Shown: piece after piece, positions 1 through 7,858 of the stretch
Position numbering within the stretch: the first letter of the stretch is position 1
Layout of the letters: the number at the start of each line of letters is the position of its first letter
Assembly (NCBI GenBank): GCA_964490725.1
Contig: CAZBDU010000073.1
Location: 1 to 26,493 of the forward strand
DNA length: 26,493 bases
Direction of reading: 5' to 3'
DNA from: CAZBDU01 sp964490725
Lineage (GTDB): Bacteria; Spirochaetota; Spirochaetia; SZUA-6; DRHE01
The notes under the pieces: model-generated
Seen by the model: only the letters and a program-made list of their open reading frames with translations
Databases searched by the model: none
What the model was told of the DNA's origin: nothing
Position numbers and translations under genes: made by a program

Positions 1-439
1 GTCCTCGACTCATCTAATATTACCATTAGTATACCAGAAACATCCTAGTTGTCAACAGAGAATCTCAATCCAAGCCAACGTCGAGCCTCTTGGCTGAACC
101 TCTTCGTAGAACGGATTTGGAGCACGATCAGTACGACCCACGCGGATCGTGCCCGTCCAAGAGCGCCGTGGGAACTGCTCCAGTGGCCAGTGGGCCCGGT
201 CGACCGCCCCCAGCAACAACGTCTCGGCCTCGTTGATAGCGGTCCCACTGTCGAAGTCGGCCGCCGCTCTTCGCGTCCCAAGTCCTTGCAATGCCCCGGT
301 GACCTGACGATTACAACCGCCACCCGTTCGCCAGTCTCGCGACCTGGAAAGTGAACGTGAGCGATTTTCCACGTAGGCGCAGGCCAACACCGGAAGGTCG
401 AGGGCCCAGAGGCCTCCTCGCTGCCCAACGCCCCTTCCC
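1..439. other. No clear gene; possible decayed transposase remnant
   Basis: No convincing intact gene is visible here. The first 60 bases are AT-rich. On the minus strand, roughly 410 down to 52, one frame contains scraps such as HWPLEQF, RRSWTG and FYEEV. These recall the C-terminal catalytic region of IS4/IS701-type DDE transposases, but in the wrong order and without a continuous domain. A relic of an insertion sequence is possible; chance in a GC-rich open frame is equally possible. Confidence 0.25.
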
Positions 440-1825
440 CTACCCCCCGTACTCGATCAGCTCACCTGCCCGCTCGTAGCCCGGCAATGCCCCCAGGCCG
501 ACGGCGGCGCATAGTGCGGCTCCCAGCGCCGCCTCCTCCACGCCCCTGGGAACCAGCACGGGCAGCCCGAACCGCCGGGCGACTTCGGCCCTCAGCGCAG
601 CATTCCTGCGGATGCCGTTGCCGGAAGCCACCAGGGCGGTGATGCGCCCCGGGCAGGCTTGCGCGATCTGGCGATAGTACCCGTGCAGCTCCCCGGCGAT
701 CCCCCTCAGGAACCCCCGCACCAGAGCGGAGGTCGTGAGGTTGCCCAGGGTGATGCCCTGGATGCTTCCCGTCACCGCCGCCTCGGCGCGGGTTCCCTGG
801 AAGCGGGTGTCCACCTCCAGCGGAGGCTCCCCGTCCTCCTCCTGCCGGGCCGCCAGCTCGTTCATGCGCTCGAAGAGGGACCCCGGGGGCGAGCTCCCGC
901 CGAGCTGCGAGCAGACCTGCCTGAAGAGCTCCTCCAGGAGGGCGTAGGCCTTCCCGGAGCACAGGGCGGCTCCCACCTGCAGGAACCCTCCGCCGGGGAA
1001 GGGGCGCGTCTCCAGGGGAGGGGGGAGCCTTCCGGCCCGGACCGTGAAGACGGAGATCTGCCCGCCGGTGCCGACGTTCAGGAGCGCGCAGCGCTCCACC
1101 TCCCGCACCGCCCCCAGGAATCCCGCCTGGTTGTCCCCCAGCGGGGCGAACACCGCCGTCCCGTCCCGCGTGGAGCCGACACGGGTGCCCGCCGGCACGA
1201 CCCGGCTCCAGGCCAGGTCGTCCAGACCCGCCGCCTGGAGGGCCCGGGGGTCGAAGCGGTTCTCCTCCAGGTCGTACAGCCCCAGGGAGGCCGCCACGGT
1301 GGGATCCGAGACCGGGCGCCTGGCCCGCCCCAGGTGCATGGTCACGTAGTCCGGCAGGGCGCACAGGCCTGCGGCGCGCGGCGGCACCAGGCCGCCCCCG
1401 CGGTTGAAGAAGTGGGTCGCCGCGCCGTAGCCCGGAGGCACCCAGTGGCCGCTGAGCGCGGAGAGAGCCTCCGCGTAGCTGCCGCCTGCGGGGTACTGCT
1501 GCCAGGCCCGTCTGTCGAGCCAGGTGAACAGTGGGGAGACCGCCCTTCCGGCCGCATCCACGTACAGGATCCCGTGAACCTGTCCGGTCACGCACAACCC
1601 GTCGGCCGGGCCGCCGGCCGCGCAGAGCTCCTCCAGGACGGCCTGCGCCGCCGCCAGCAGCCGATCCGGGTCCTGCAGGTGCTCCCACGGGTGCGCCGGA
1701 GGAAGACCGGCCCCGTGCTCCCGGCTGACCGTCTGCAGGAGGCGGGCCGGCGAGCCCGGCGGACCCGTGTCCAGCAGGAGTCCGGCGACCTTGGTGGTGC
1801 CCAGGTCCAGGCCGACGCACCTCAT
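440..1825 (-). CDS. FGGY-family carbohydrate kinase, sedoheptulokinase-like
   Basis: This 461-residue protein is a cytoplasmic ATP-dependent sugar kinase of the FGGY family. The N-terminus has the phosphate-binding motif GLDLGTTKVAGLLLDTG (residues 5-21). Around residues 78-107 the stretch with CVTGQVHG and FTWLDRR is typical of sedoheptulokinases (SHPK/CARKL). The second ATPase lobe starts near LLNVGTGGQISVF (about 248-260), and an adenosine-type loop ASGNGIRRN lies near residue 400. Length is normal for the SHPK group and shorter than xylulokinases. The likely reaction is phosphorylation of a ketose such as sedoheptulose at the terminal hydroxyl. The ATG at 1825 starts exactly at the conserved N-terminal strand but has no clear Shine-Dalgarno sequence. 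It lies 44 bases downstream of the tetR-like gene on the same strand, so the two may be co-transcribed. Family is certain; the substrate is inferred. Confidence 0.88.
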   Translation of the reverse strand: MRCVGLDLGTTKVAGLLLDTGPPGSPARLLQTVSREHGAGLPPAHPWEHLQDPDRLLAAAQAVLEELCAAGGPADGLCVTGQVHGILYVDAAGRAVSPLFTWLDRRAWQQYPAGGSYAEALSALSGHWVPPGYGAATHFFNRGGGLVPPRAAGLCALPDYVTMHLGRARRPVSDPTVAASLGLYDLEENRFDPRALQAAGLDDLAWSRVVPAGTRVGSTRDGTAVFAPLGDNQAGFLGAVREVERCALLNVGTGGQISVFTVRAGRLPPPLETRPFPGGGFLQVGAALCSGKAYALLEELFRQVCSQLGGSSPPGSLFERMNELAARQEEDGEPPLEVDTRFQGTRAEAAVTGSIQGITLGNLTTSALVRGFLRGIAGELHGYYRQIAQACPGRITALVASGNGIRRNAALRAEVARRFGLPVLVPRGVEEAALGAALCAAVGLGALPGYERAGELIEYGG

Positions 1826-1869
1826 GGGCGGGGACTACCGCGCGGGGCGCCGGCCGGTCGAGGCGGGCA

Positions 1870-2505
1870 TCAGCCCGTCCCCGGGCGGTCCGCCCGGCTG
1901 CGCACCAGGCCGAACAGGGTGAGATCGTAGATCTGGTCCATGAGGCCGGGCTCCTCGGCGGTGCGGTGATGGATGTCAGGCGACTCGTCGAACCCCCGCA
2001 TGATGATCCGCAGGTAGGCCTCCACGGCCTCGTTGCAGACCTCCGCCGGCACGTGCCCCAGCCGCCGCCCCTCGTCCAGGAAGGGATAGGTGAGGCTCTC
2101 GCGGACGCGGAGCTTCGCTTCAGCCAGCCGCCTGATCAGGTCCGGGTACTCCCGGTAGATGGTCTCCAGGAGCTCGCCCCGGAAATCCCGCAGCGTCTTC
2201 TTCTTGTCCCGAACCACGGTGCGCAGCCGTTCGATCCACGGGGCCTCGGAGCGCAGGATCCTGCGGTACTCCTCGGTTTTCTCTTCGGTCAGCCTGGTGA
2301 AGGCAGTCTCCACCAGGCCGTGCTTGTCCCGGAAGTGATTGTAGATGCTGACCTGCGAGACCCCGGCGCGCTGGGCTACCTGCGCGACGCTGACCTGCGA
2401 GACCCCCTTTTCCTTGAACAGCTCCATGGCCGCGGCCAGGATCTGTGCCCGCTTTCTGCTCTTTCTCCGTTCGTAGCCGCTGATCTGCGTCCGCGCCGTT
2501 GCCAT
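1870..2505 (-). CDS. TetR/AcrR-family transcriptional regulator
   Basis: A 211-residue one-component repressor. Residues about 15-65 form the TetR helix-turn-helix: AQILAAAMELFKEKG, then VAQVAQRAGVSQVSIYNHF. The rest is a helical ligand-binding and dimerization domain with no recognisable ligand signature. The ATG at 2505 has GGGAG six bases upstream. The gene is divergent from the MFS exporter gene at 2616, the classic layout in which a TetR protein represses its neighbouring pump and itself. Both promoters and a palindrome lie in the 110-base gap. The gene behind it is a sugar kinase, so an effector related to sugar metabolism cannot be excluded. Family certain, target inferred. Confidence 0.92.
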   Translation of the reverse strand: MATARTQISGYERRKSRKRAQILAAAMELFKEKGVSQVSVAQVAQRAGVSQVSIYNHFRDKHGLVETAFTRLTEEKTEEYRRILRSEAPWIERLRTVVRDKKKTLRDFRGELLETIYREYPDLIRRLAEAKLRVRESLTYPFLDEGRRLGHVPAEVCNEAVEAYLRIIMRGFDESPDIHHRTAEEPGLMDQIYDLTLFGLVRSRADRPGTG

Positions 2506-2523
2506 GCCGAGCTCCCTGAAACG

Positions 2524-2552
2524 ATTCTACACAAAAACCCTTGACCCATCAA
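2524..2552 (-). promoter_or_regulatory. Candidate promoter for the tetR-like gene
   Basis: Read on the minus strand there is a -35 TTGATG (2547-2552), a 17-base spacer and a -10 TAGAAT (2524-2529, five of six matches). It ends about 20 bases before the ATG. It faces a possible -35 TTGACC for the exporter at 2541-2546, so the two divergent promoters overlap. Placement is by eye only. Confidence 0.5.
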
Positions 2553-2564
2553 CCGATCTAACGT

Positions 2565-2585
2565 ATTGAATTATATGAATCCAAT
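2565..2585. promoter_or_regulatory. Palindromic operator candidate (TetR/MFS intergenic)
   Basis: ATTGAATT, a five-base centre, then AATCCAAT: 8-base arms matching at 7 of 8 positions. It sits between the divergent tetR and exporter genes and downstream of the exporter's likely -35 element, where a bound repressor would block transcription. The octamer TTATATGA also occurs twice nearby (2571-2578 and 2595-2602). Confidence 0.45.
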
Positions 2586-2615
2586 TGCTACAAGTTATAT
2601 GACAAGGAGGCGAGC

Positions 2616-4166
2616 ATGACATCCGACCTGACCCGGAATGCGGCGTACGCCCGCCGCTGGTGGATCCTGCTGTCCATCGCCCTGGGCATCATGGCGATCG
2701 TACTGTCGAGCACGATGGTGAACATCGCGCTGCCGACGCTGCAGCGGGAGCTCCACTCCACCATGGCCGAGCTGCAGTGGATCCTGAACGCCTACCTGCT
2801 GGTGTTCGCGGGGCTGATGCTGCTGATGGGGACCGTCGGTGACCGGGTGGGCCACCGCGCCCTGTTCATCGCCGGGCTCCTGGTCTTCTGCGGCTCCAAC
2901 GTGGGAGCCTACTTCGCCGGCAGCGCCACGGCCCTGATCCTCTGGAGAGCGGCCATGGGCTCCGGGGCCGCCATGATCCTGCCGGCCACGCTGGCCATCA
3001 TCACCCGCGTCTTTCCCTCCGAGGAGCGCGGGCGCGCCATAGGCGTCTGGGCGGGCCTCAACTCCCTGGGCATCGCCCTGGGCCCCATCATCGGCGGGGC
3101 GCTGGTGGACGGCTTCTCCTGGCGGGCCATCTTCTTCGTGAACCTTCCGGTGGGGCTCATTTCCCTGGCCGCTTCCGCCTTCCTCCTGCCGCCTCGAGAG
3201 CGGGCCGGGGAGGGGCGGCTCGACGTGGCCGGCACGCTCCTGCCCACCGCGTCGGTGAGCGCCCTGGCCTTCGGCCTGATCCAGGGCGGCGCCTGGGGCT
3301 GGTCTCATCCGGCGGTGATCGCCTCCCTGGCCGCCGCGGCGGCGGGCTCGGTGCTGTTCGTGCTCATCGAACGCGCATCCGACCATCCGCTGCTGGAGCT
3401 GGAGCTCTTTCGGGACAGCCGTCTTTCCGCCGGGATCGTGGCGGTCTTCATCATGTCCCTGGCGCTGGTGGGGATCACCTTCCTCCTGTCGCTGTACATG
3501 CAGTTCGTGCGCGGGTACTCGGCGCTGCAGACCGGCGTGCGTCTGCTGCCGCTGGCCGGCGGGATCTTCCTGGGAGCGGGCTCCGCCGACTCGCTGGTGA
3601 AGAGGGCGGGCACCAGGTCGGTCATGGCCAGCGGCTTCGCCGGCACGGCCGCCATCGCCGCGGCGATCGCCTTCATGGGCGTGCAGACCCCTTACTGGCT
3701 GCTGGGGCTCTCCTACTTCGGGCTGGGCTTCTTTCTGGGCTACATCGCCGCGCCGGCCACGGCGGCAATCATGGCGGCGGCGCCTGCCGGCCGCTACGGC
3801 GTGGTTTCCTCGGCCAACACGGTGGCCCGCACGGTTGCCGGGGCGATCGGCGTGGCGCTGCTGGGGGCCCTCTTGAGCAGCGTCTACACGCGCCGCTTCA
3901 CCGCGGGGCTGGGCGCGCTCCCCGCTCTGCCCGCGGAGGTGAGCGGCTCGGCGGCGGAGTCGGTGGGTGCGGCGATCGTCATCGCCGGCCGGCTGCCGGA
4001 AGCCGCCGGAGCTCCGCTGGCCGCGCTGGCCCGGGAGAGCTTCATGTCGGGGTGGCGGGTCCTGGCCCTGGTTTCCTGCGGGCTCAGCATGATGGGTGCG
4101 GCCTTCGTCGCCGCCCGGATGCCCCGGTGGGTGACCGCAACCCCGGAAGCCCCCGGGGATACGTAG
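2616..4166 (+). CDS. MFS transporter, DHA2 (EmrB/QacA) family drug exporter
   Basis: A 516-residue inner-membrane proton antiporter with about 14 membrane segments, the length and count typical of the DHA2 family. Visible signatures include VNIALPTLQREL in helix 1, a motif A-like loop LMGTVGDRVGHRALFIAG (about residues 69-86), and the antiporter motif C region LGIALGPIIGGALVDGFSW around residues 152-170. A large loop between the late helices (about 430-480) is common in this family. The ATG at 2616 has a strong AAGGAGG six bases upstream. It is divergent from the TetR gene, which probably controls it. The substrate is unknown; lipophilic drugs or metabolites are typical. The 3' end converges on the FGGY kinase gene with only 16 bases between, and no terminator hairpin is evident. 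Confidence 0.93.
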   Translation: MTSDLTRNAAYARRWWILLSIALGIMAIVLSSTMVNIALPTLQRELHSTMAELQWILNAYLLVFAGLMLLMGTVGDRVGHRALFIAGLLVFCGSNVGAYFAGSATALILWRAAMGSGAAMILPATLAIITRVFPSEERGRAIGVWAGLNSLGIALGPIIGGALVDGFSWRAIFFVNLPVGLISLAASAFLLPPRERAGEGRLDVAGTLLPTASVSALAFGLIQGGAWGWSHPAVIASLAAAAAGSVLFVLIERASDHPLLELELFRDSRLSAGIVAVFIMSLALVGITFLLSLYMQFVRGYSALQTGVRLLPLAGGIFLGAGSADSLVKRAGTRSVMASGFAGTAAIAAAIAFMGVQTPYWLLGLSYFGLGFFLGYIAAPATAAIMAAAPAGRYGVVSSANTVARTVAGAIGVALLGALLSSVYTRRFTAGLGALPALPAEVSGSAAESVGAAIVIAGRLPEAAGAPLAALARESFMSGWRVLALVSCGLSMMGAAFVAARMPRWVTATPEAPGDT

Positions 4167-4182
4167 CCGGCCCCGGGAGAGC

Positions 4183-5712
4183 TCACCGGTTCAGGGCGCT
4201 CATCCGGTGCATGATCTCCGCGTTGCGGACGTAGAGCTCCCGGTACAGCCGGTAGCCGGGCTCGTAGAGCTCCCGTTCCCGCGGGCGGGGGCGTATCGCC
4301 TTCCCGCCCCGGACCCAGCGGGATATCTCCCTCAGGTCCTGGAAGAGGCCCGCCCCCACCCCGGCCAGGAAGGCGTCTCCGTAGCAGGCGCCGGTCTGCG
4401 GCTCGGGCACCTGCTGGTCCACGCCGGCGATGTTGCTCACGATCTGCAGCCAGAGGGGATTCCGGGTGCCGCCGCCCACCGCCAGAATCCTCGCGGCCCG
4501 GCACCCTTCCTGCGCCATGACCTCGATGTTGTGCCGGATGGCGTAGCCCACCGACTCCAGCAGGGCGCGGTACAGGTCGGCGCGGGTGTGGCGCAGGGTG
4601 AGGCCCGTGACCAGGCCCCGGGCGTCCGGGTCGGACAGGGGCGTCCGCTCGCCGGAGAAATAGGGCAGCACGATCAGGCCGCGGGCGCCGGGCGGCGAGC
4701 CGGCGGCCAGGGCGGCCAGGGCCTCGTAGGCGTCCCCCTCTCCCCGTCGTTGGGCCTCCAGCTCCGGCTGGCCGAACTGATCGCGAAACCACCGGGTCAG
4801 GCTGCCGGCGGCCACGGTTCCGCCTGTCACAACGTGGGAGCGCTCATCCAGAAAAGGGGAGCCCCAGAAGCTCCTCGGCGACAGCGGCTCCGGGACCTTG
4901 AGAATGAAGAAGGTGCTGCTGCCGTACATCATCATCAGGTCGCCGGGTTCCGCCAGCCCGGCGCCCACGGCCTCGGCGGCCGCGTCGGCGGTGCCGGTGA
5001 TCACCGGCGTGCCCGGGGCAAGCCCCGTCTCCCCGGCCGCCTGCTCGCTCACGCGTCCGGCGATCTCGCAGGTCCAGGTGGGCCTGGGCATCATCTCCAC
5101 CGGGGCCACCTCCTCCTCCAGCTCCTTCGACCAGCTCAGGCTGGGGAGGTCGAAGAAGGGGGCGAAGATCGCCGCGTCATACACGTCGATGGTGGCCTCC
5201 CCGGTGAGGCGGCGGTTGAGGTAGCCGCTGCCGTTCACGATGGAGCGGGTCCTGGCCCACACCTCCGGCTCGTTGCGCCTGATCCACATCACCTTGGGCG
5301 AGGCGGACTGCGAGGACAGGCTGGCCCCGGTCAGCCGCCCCAGCCGGGCCGCCTCCTCTGCCGCCCGTGTATCGATGCCGTAGAGGATGGCAGGCCGCAA
5401 GGGCGCTCCCGCCCGGTCCAGGGGCACCACCGCCGGAGAGATGGTGCTGATCCCCACCCCTGCGATCCGCGCCGGCCTCACGCCGGAGGCCTCCAGCAGG
5501 TAGCGGCAGATGGTGGTGAAGTCCTTCCACCAGACCTCCTCCGGGTCCTGCTCGAAGCGCCCGGGAGCGGGCATCTGCAGGGTGTGATCCACGGCCCTCT
5601 CCGCGAGCACCGTCCCGCTCTCCGATACCAGCACGCCCTTGGAGGAGTAGGTACCCACGTCCACGCCCAGCAGGCAGGCGCCTCGGGCGCGGCTAGAAGA
5701 GGAAGGTCCCAT
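4183..5712 (-). CDS. FGGY-family carbohydrate kinase, xylulokinase-like
   Basis: A 509-residue ATP-dependent sugar kinase. The first phosphate-binding loop is LLGVDVGTYSSKGVLVSESG near residues 14-33. The family's C-terminal signature is clear in YFSGERTPLSDPDARG and in the later segment with ALLESVGYAIRHNIEVM. An adenosine-binding loop AVGGGTRNPLWLQIVSNI follows near residue 420. Size and features fit the xylulokinase/ribulokinase branch; the exact sugar is not readable from sequence. The ATG at 5712 lies 20 bases inside the 3' end of the upstream M29-like gene, with no good Shine-Dalgarno, so it is probably translationally coupled. It is the last gene of the BtpA-M29-kinase operon and was evidently acquired or duplicated independently of the kinase at 440-1825, which is much shorter. 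Confidence 0.9.
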   Translation of the reverse strand: MGPSSSSRARGACLLGVDVGTYSSKGVLVSESGTVLAERAVDHTLQMPAPGRFEQDPEEVWWKDFTTICRYLLEASGVRPARIAGVGISTISPAVVPLDRAGAPLRPAILYGIDTRAAEEAARLGRLTGASLSSQSASPKVMWIRRNEPEVWARTRSIVNGSGYLNRRLTGEATIDVYDAAIFAPFFDLPSLSWSKELEEEVAPVEMMPRPTWTCEIAGRVSEQAAGETGLAPGTPVITGTADAAAEAVGAGLAEPGDLMMMYGSSTFFILKVPEPLSPRSFWGSPFLDERSHVVTGGTVAAGSLTRWFRDQFGQPELEAQRRGEGDAYEALAALAAGSPPGARGLIVLPYFSGERTPLSDPDARGLVTGLTLRHTRADLYRALLESVGYAIRHNIEVMAQEGCRAARILAVGGGTRNPLWLQIVSNIAGVDQQVPEPQTGACYGDAFLAGVGAGLFQDLREISRWVRGGKAIRPRPRERELYEPGYRLYRELYVRNAEIMHRMSALNR

Positions 5713-6760
5713 TCTGCAGCACGGGCTCCCCGTCCAGGAAGACCGTCCCCTCGCCGCGCAGGTCCTTGACGATGTCCCAGTGGATGGCAGAGCGGTTGGA
5801 GCCGCCGCACTGGGGATAGGAGCGGCCCAGCGCTAGGTGGACGGTGCCCCCGATCTTCTCGTCGATGAGTATGTCCCGGCAAAAGCGGTTCACCGCGGGA
5901 TTGGTGCCGAAGGCGAACTCGCCGACCACGGCGGCTCCCGGGTCGGTGGCCAGCACGGCCTTCAGGAACTCCTGGTGCGTGGAAGAGGAGGCTTCCACCA
6001 GCCGCCCCCGCTCCCAGCGCAGCCGGATGTCGCGCACCAGGCGCCCGCTCAGGACGCCCGGGAACTCGAAGTAGATGCGCCCGTCCAGGGAATCCTCCAC
6101 CGGTGCGGTCATGATTTCCCCGTCCGGCATGTTGGTCTTGCCTTCCCCCACCAGCCACCTCCGCCCTTGGACGGAGAAACGAAGGTCCGTATCGCGCCCT
6201 GTCAGGCGCACGCTGGCCCCCTGCCCCAACCGCCGCGCCCACTGCCGCCAGGTGTGGGCGTGTTTCTTCCAGTCCAGCAGGCTGGCGGCGAAGAACATCT
6301 CGGTGATCGTGTCCTCGTCGGTCTGGGCCTGCTGGGCGAAGGCCGCGTTGGGGACCCGCACCAGGCACCAGCGGGTCTTCTGCCAGCGCAGCTCCGACAC
6401 CGTGCCGGCGGCGCCCTGGTTGAGAGCCAGCCGGTCGGCGGGAATGTCCTCGTGCTCGTGGAGGTTGAACGCCCCGCGCAGGCCGATGTACGCGTCGGCC
6501 CAATCCATCCCGTAGGCCTCGATCTCCGGCACCCAGGCCAGCTGCTCGCGGCTGCCATGCCGCAGCAGCGCGTGACGCAGCGTCTCGGAGAGGAACTGCA
6601 CCTGCGGCAGGCCGCCGGCCCGGATTACGGCCTCGTAGACCCCCCGCACCAGCGGAAACGACTCGGTCTCGCCCATGGCGATCATCACCCGCTCGCCGGG
6701 CTTCACCTCCACAGAGTAGTTGACCAGAAGCTCGCCGAGCTGGCGCCAGCGCGGGTCCAT
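5693..6760 (-). CDS. M29-family aminopeptidase-like protein
   Basis: A 355-residue protein related to the thermophilic metalloaminopeptidases of family M29 (AmpS/AmpT/PepS). The C-terminal half carries the expected metal ligands: Glu in GEFAFGTNP, Glu and His in DEKIGGTVHLALG, and His plus Asp in SAIHWDIV. The N-terminal half is the family's alpha/beta domain. Length is slightly below the usual 370-410. It starts at an ATG 7 bases after the stop of the BtpA-family gene and overlaps the following kinase gene by 20 bases, so the three are one operon. Members of M29 occur in small-molecule catabolic operons, so its real substrate may be an amide or amidated sugar derivative rather than a peptide; that part is inference. 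Confidence 0.85.
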   Translation of the reverse strand: MDPRWRQLGELLVNYSVEVKPGERVMIAMGETESFPLVRGVYEAVIRAGGLPQVQFLSETLRHALLRHGSREQLAWVPEIEAYGMDWADAYIGLRGAFNLHEHEDIPADRLALNQGAAGTVSELRWQKTRWCLVRVPNAAFAQQAQTDEDTITEMFFAASLLDWKKHAHTWRQWARRLGQGASVRLTGRDTDLRFSVQGRRWLVGEGKTNMPDGEIMTAPVEDSLDGRIYFEFPGVLSGRLVRDIRLRWERGRLVEASSSTHQEFLKAVLATDPGAAVVGEFAFGTNPAVNRFCRDILIDEKIGGTVHLALGRSYPQCGGSNRSAIHWDIVKDLRGEGTVFLDGEPVLQNGTFLF

Positions 6761-6767
6761 CTCCGCC

Positions 6768-7580
6768 CTACAGGCCGCCCCGGAAGCGGTTCACCTTCTC
6801 CATGAACGCCTTCACCCGCTGGGGGTCCACCTCGTTCCAGATGTACCCGTCGCGCTTGAAGGTGGTTCCCACCACCGCGCCGTCGGCCACCTGCAGCTGC
6901 TCCTCGACGTTCTCCAGCCGCACCCCGGTGTTGGCGAACACCGGCGTGTCGGGCACGGTCTCCTTCACCTGCTTCAGGACCGCCGCCGAGGTCGTGACCC
7001 CGGCGGTCAACCCTGAAACGCACAGGGCGTCCGGGCGGTGATTGAACACCGTCGAGCGGGCGATGTCCGCGGGGCTGCGGCCGCCCAGGTAGACCGCGGC
7101 CTCCGGCACGATGTTGAACAGCAGCCTGACCTTCTCCCCGTGAATGGCGTGCTGGTGGCGGATCACCTCACCGGTGTTGGTGTTCCACAGCCCGAAATCA
7201 CTGGCGTAGACGCCGCTGAAGATCTCCCGGACGAACAGCGCGCCGGTGGCCACGGCCAGGTCCAGGCTGGCGGTAGGGTCCCACAGGACGTTGACCCCGA
7301 AGGGCACCTTGATCTCGCCTCGTATCTCGCCGATGATCCTGGCCATGGTGACGTAGGTGATCGGCTCGACCCTGGTCAGATAGGGGAGGCTGGACTCGTT
7401 GGAGAACATCACCGCGTCCACCCCTCCCTCCTGCAGGGCCTCCAGGCTCTGCCGCGCCCGGGCCACCACCCACTCCAGCCCTTTTTCCACCTGGTAGCCC
7501 GGGTCACCCGGCAGGGCCTCCAGGTGGCACATGGCCACGATGGGCTTCCGTGTGCCGAAGACGGTTTCCAGCCAGCTCAT
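6768..7580 (-). CDS. BtpA/SgcQ-family TIM-barrel protein
   Basis: A 270-residue soluble protein of the BtpA family (photosystem I biogenesis protein BtpA, E. coli SgcQ). Diagnostic stretches are KPIVAMCHLEALPGDPGY near the N-terminus, GVDAVMFSNESSLPY, a central FGVNVLWDPTASL, then IREIFSGVYASDFG-like text and FANTGVRLENVEEQL near the C-terminus, consistent with a beta/alpha barrel. The frame is open 42 codons further upstream, but the ATG at 7580 is preferred: it has GAGGAGG just upstream and begins at the conserved region. The biochemical role of the family is poorly defined; members in carbohydrate gene clusters suggest a sugar-phosphate enzyme. It is the first gene of an operon with the M29-like protein and an FGGY kinase. 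Confidence 0.88.
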   Translation of the reverse strand: MSWLETVFGTRKPIVAMCHLEALPGDPGYQVEKGLEWVVARARQSLEALQEGGVDAVMFSNESSLPYLTRVEPITYVTMARIIGEIRGEIKVPFGVNVLWDPTASLDLAVATGALFVREIFSGVYASDFGLWNTNTGEVIRHQHAIHGEKVRLLFNIVPEAAVYLGGRSPADIARSTVFNHRPDALCVSGLTAGVTTSAAVLKQVKETVPDTPVFANTGVRLENVEEQLQVADGAVVGTTFKRDGYIWNEVDPQRVKAFMEKVNRFRGGL

Positions 7581-7602
7581 GCCATCCTCCTCGCGTACCC
7601 GT

Positions 7603-7631
7603 AACGTAGTGTCGCCCGGGAAGCAAGTCAA
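7603..7631 (-). promoter_or_regulatory. Candidate promoter for the BtpA-M29-kinase operon
   Basis: On the minus strand: -35 TTGACT (7626-7631, five of six), a 17-base spacer, -10 TACGTT (7603-7608, weak). The start would be just upstream of the ribosome site of the gene beginning at 7580. Confidence 0.4.
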
Positions 7632-7646
7632 TAGGACGCCGCCGGG

Positions 7647-7754
7647 CCGGCGGAGCAGGCCGGCGGAGCAGGCTCCGGCGCCACTGCGGCTCCGGGCCGG
7701 CGGCACTGGGACTCCGAGCCGGCGGGCAGGCTCCGGCGGCTCCGGGCCGGCGGC
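7647..7754. repeat. GC-rich direct-repeat patch in divergent intergenic region
   Basis: A 13-base unit CCGGCGGAGCAGG is repeated in tandem (7647-7659, 7660-7672). A 19-base word, GCGGCTCCGGGCCGGCGGC, occurs at 7686-7704 and again at 7736-7754. GCAGGCTCCGGCG occurs at 7668-7680 and 7726-7738. The patch lies between the candidate promoters of the two divergent transcription units and is not coding as far as I can see. Confidence 0.8.
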
Positions 7755-7759
7755 GCGTG

Positions 7760-7789
7760 TTGACGCTTCGCCATGGCGGGCACTACATT
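7760..7789 (+). promoter_or_regulatory. Candidate promoter for the aldo/keto reductase gene
   Basis: -35 TTGACG (7760-7765, five of six), an 18-base spacer, -10 TACATT (7784-7789, four of six). It begins immediately after the last repeat of the GC-rich patch and leaves a leader of roughly 65 bases. Confidence 0.45.
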
Positions 7790-7858
7790 CGCAGGAGGGA
7801 CAAACCCCGGGATTCCCGAAGCGAATGCGGCCCGGGGGCGTTGCGAAGGAGCGAAGCC

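Noticed and set aside
1..439. Possible IS4/IS701 transposase gene
   Set aside because: Only scattered short resemblances in scrambled order; listed as a weak remnant, not as a gene.
4207..5769. 520-residue plus-strand frame opposite the xylulokinase-like gene
   Set aside because: Composition is rich in Gly, Arg, Pro and His, with no known domain; typical antisense shadow in GC-rich DNA.
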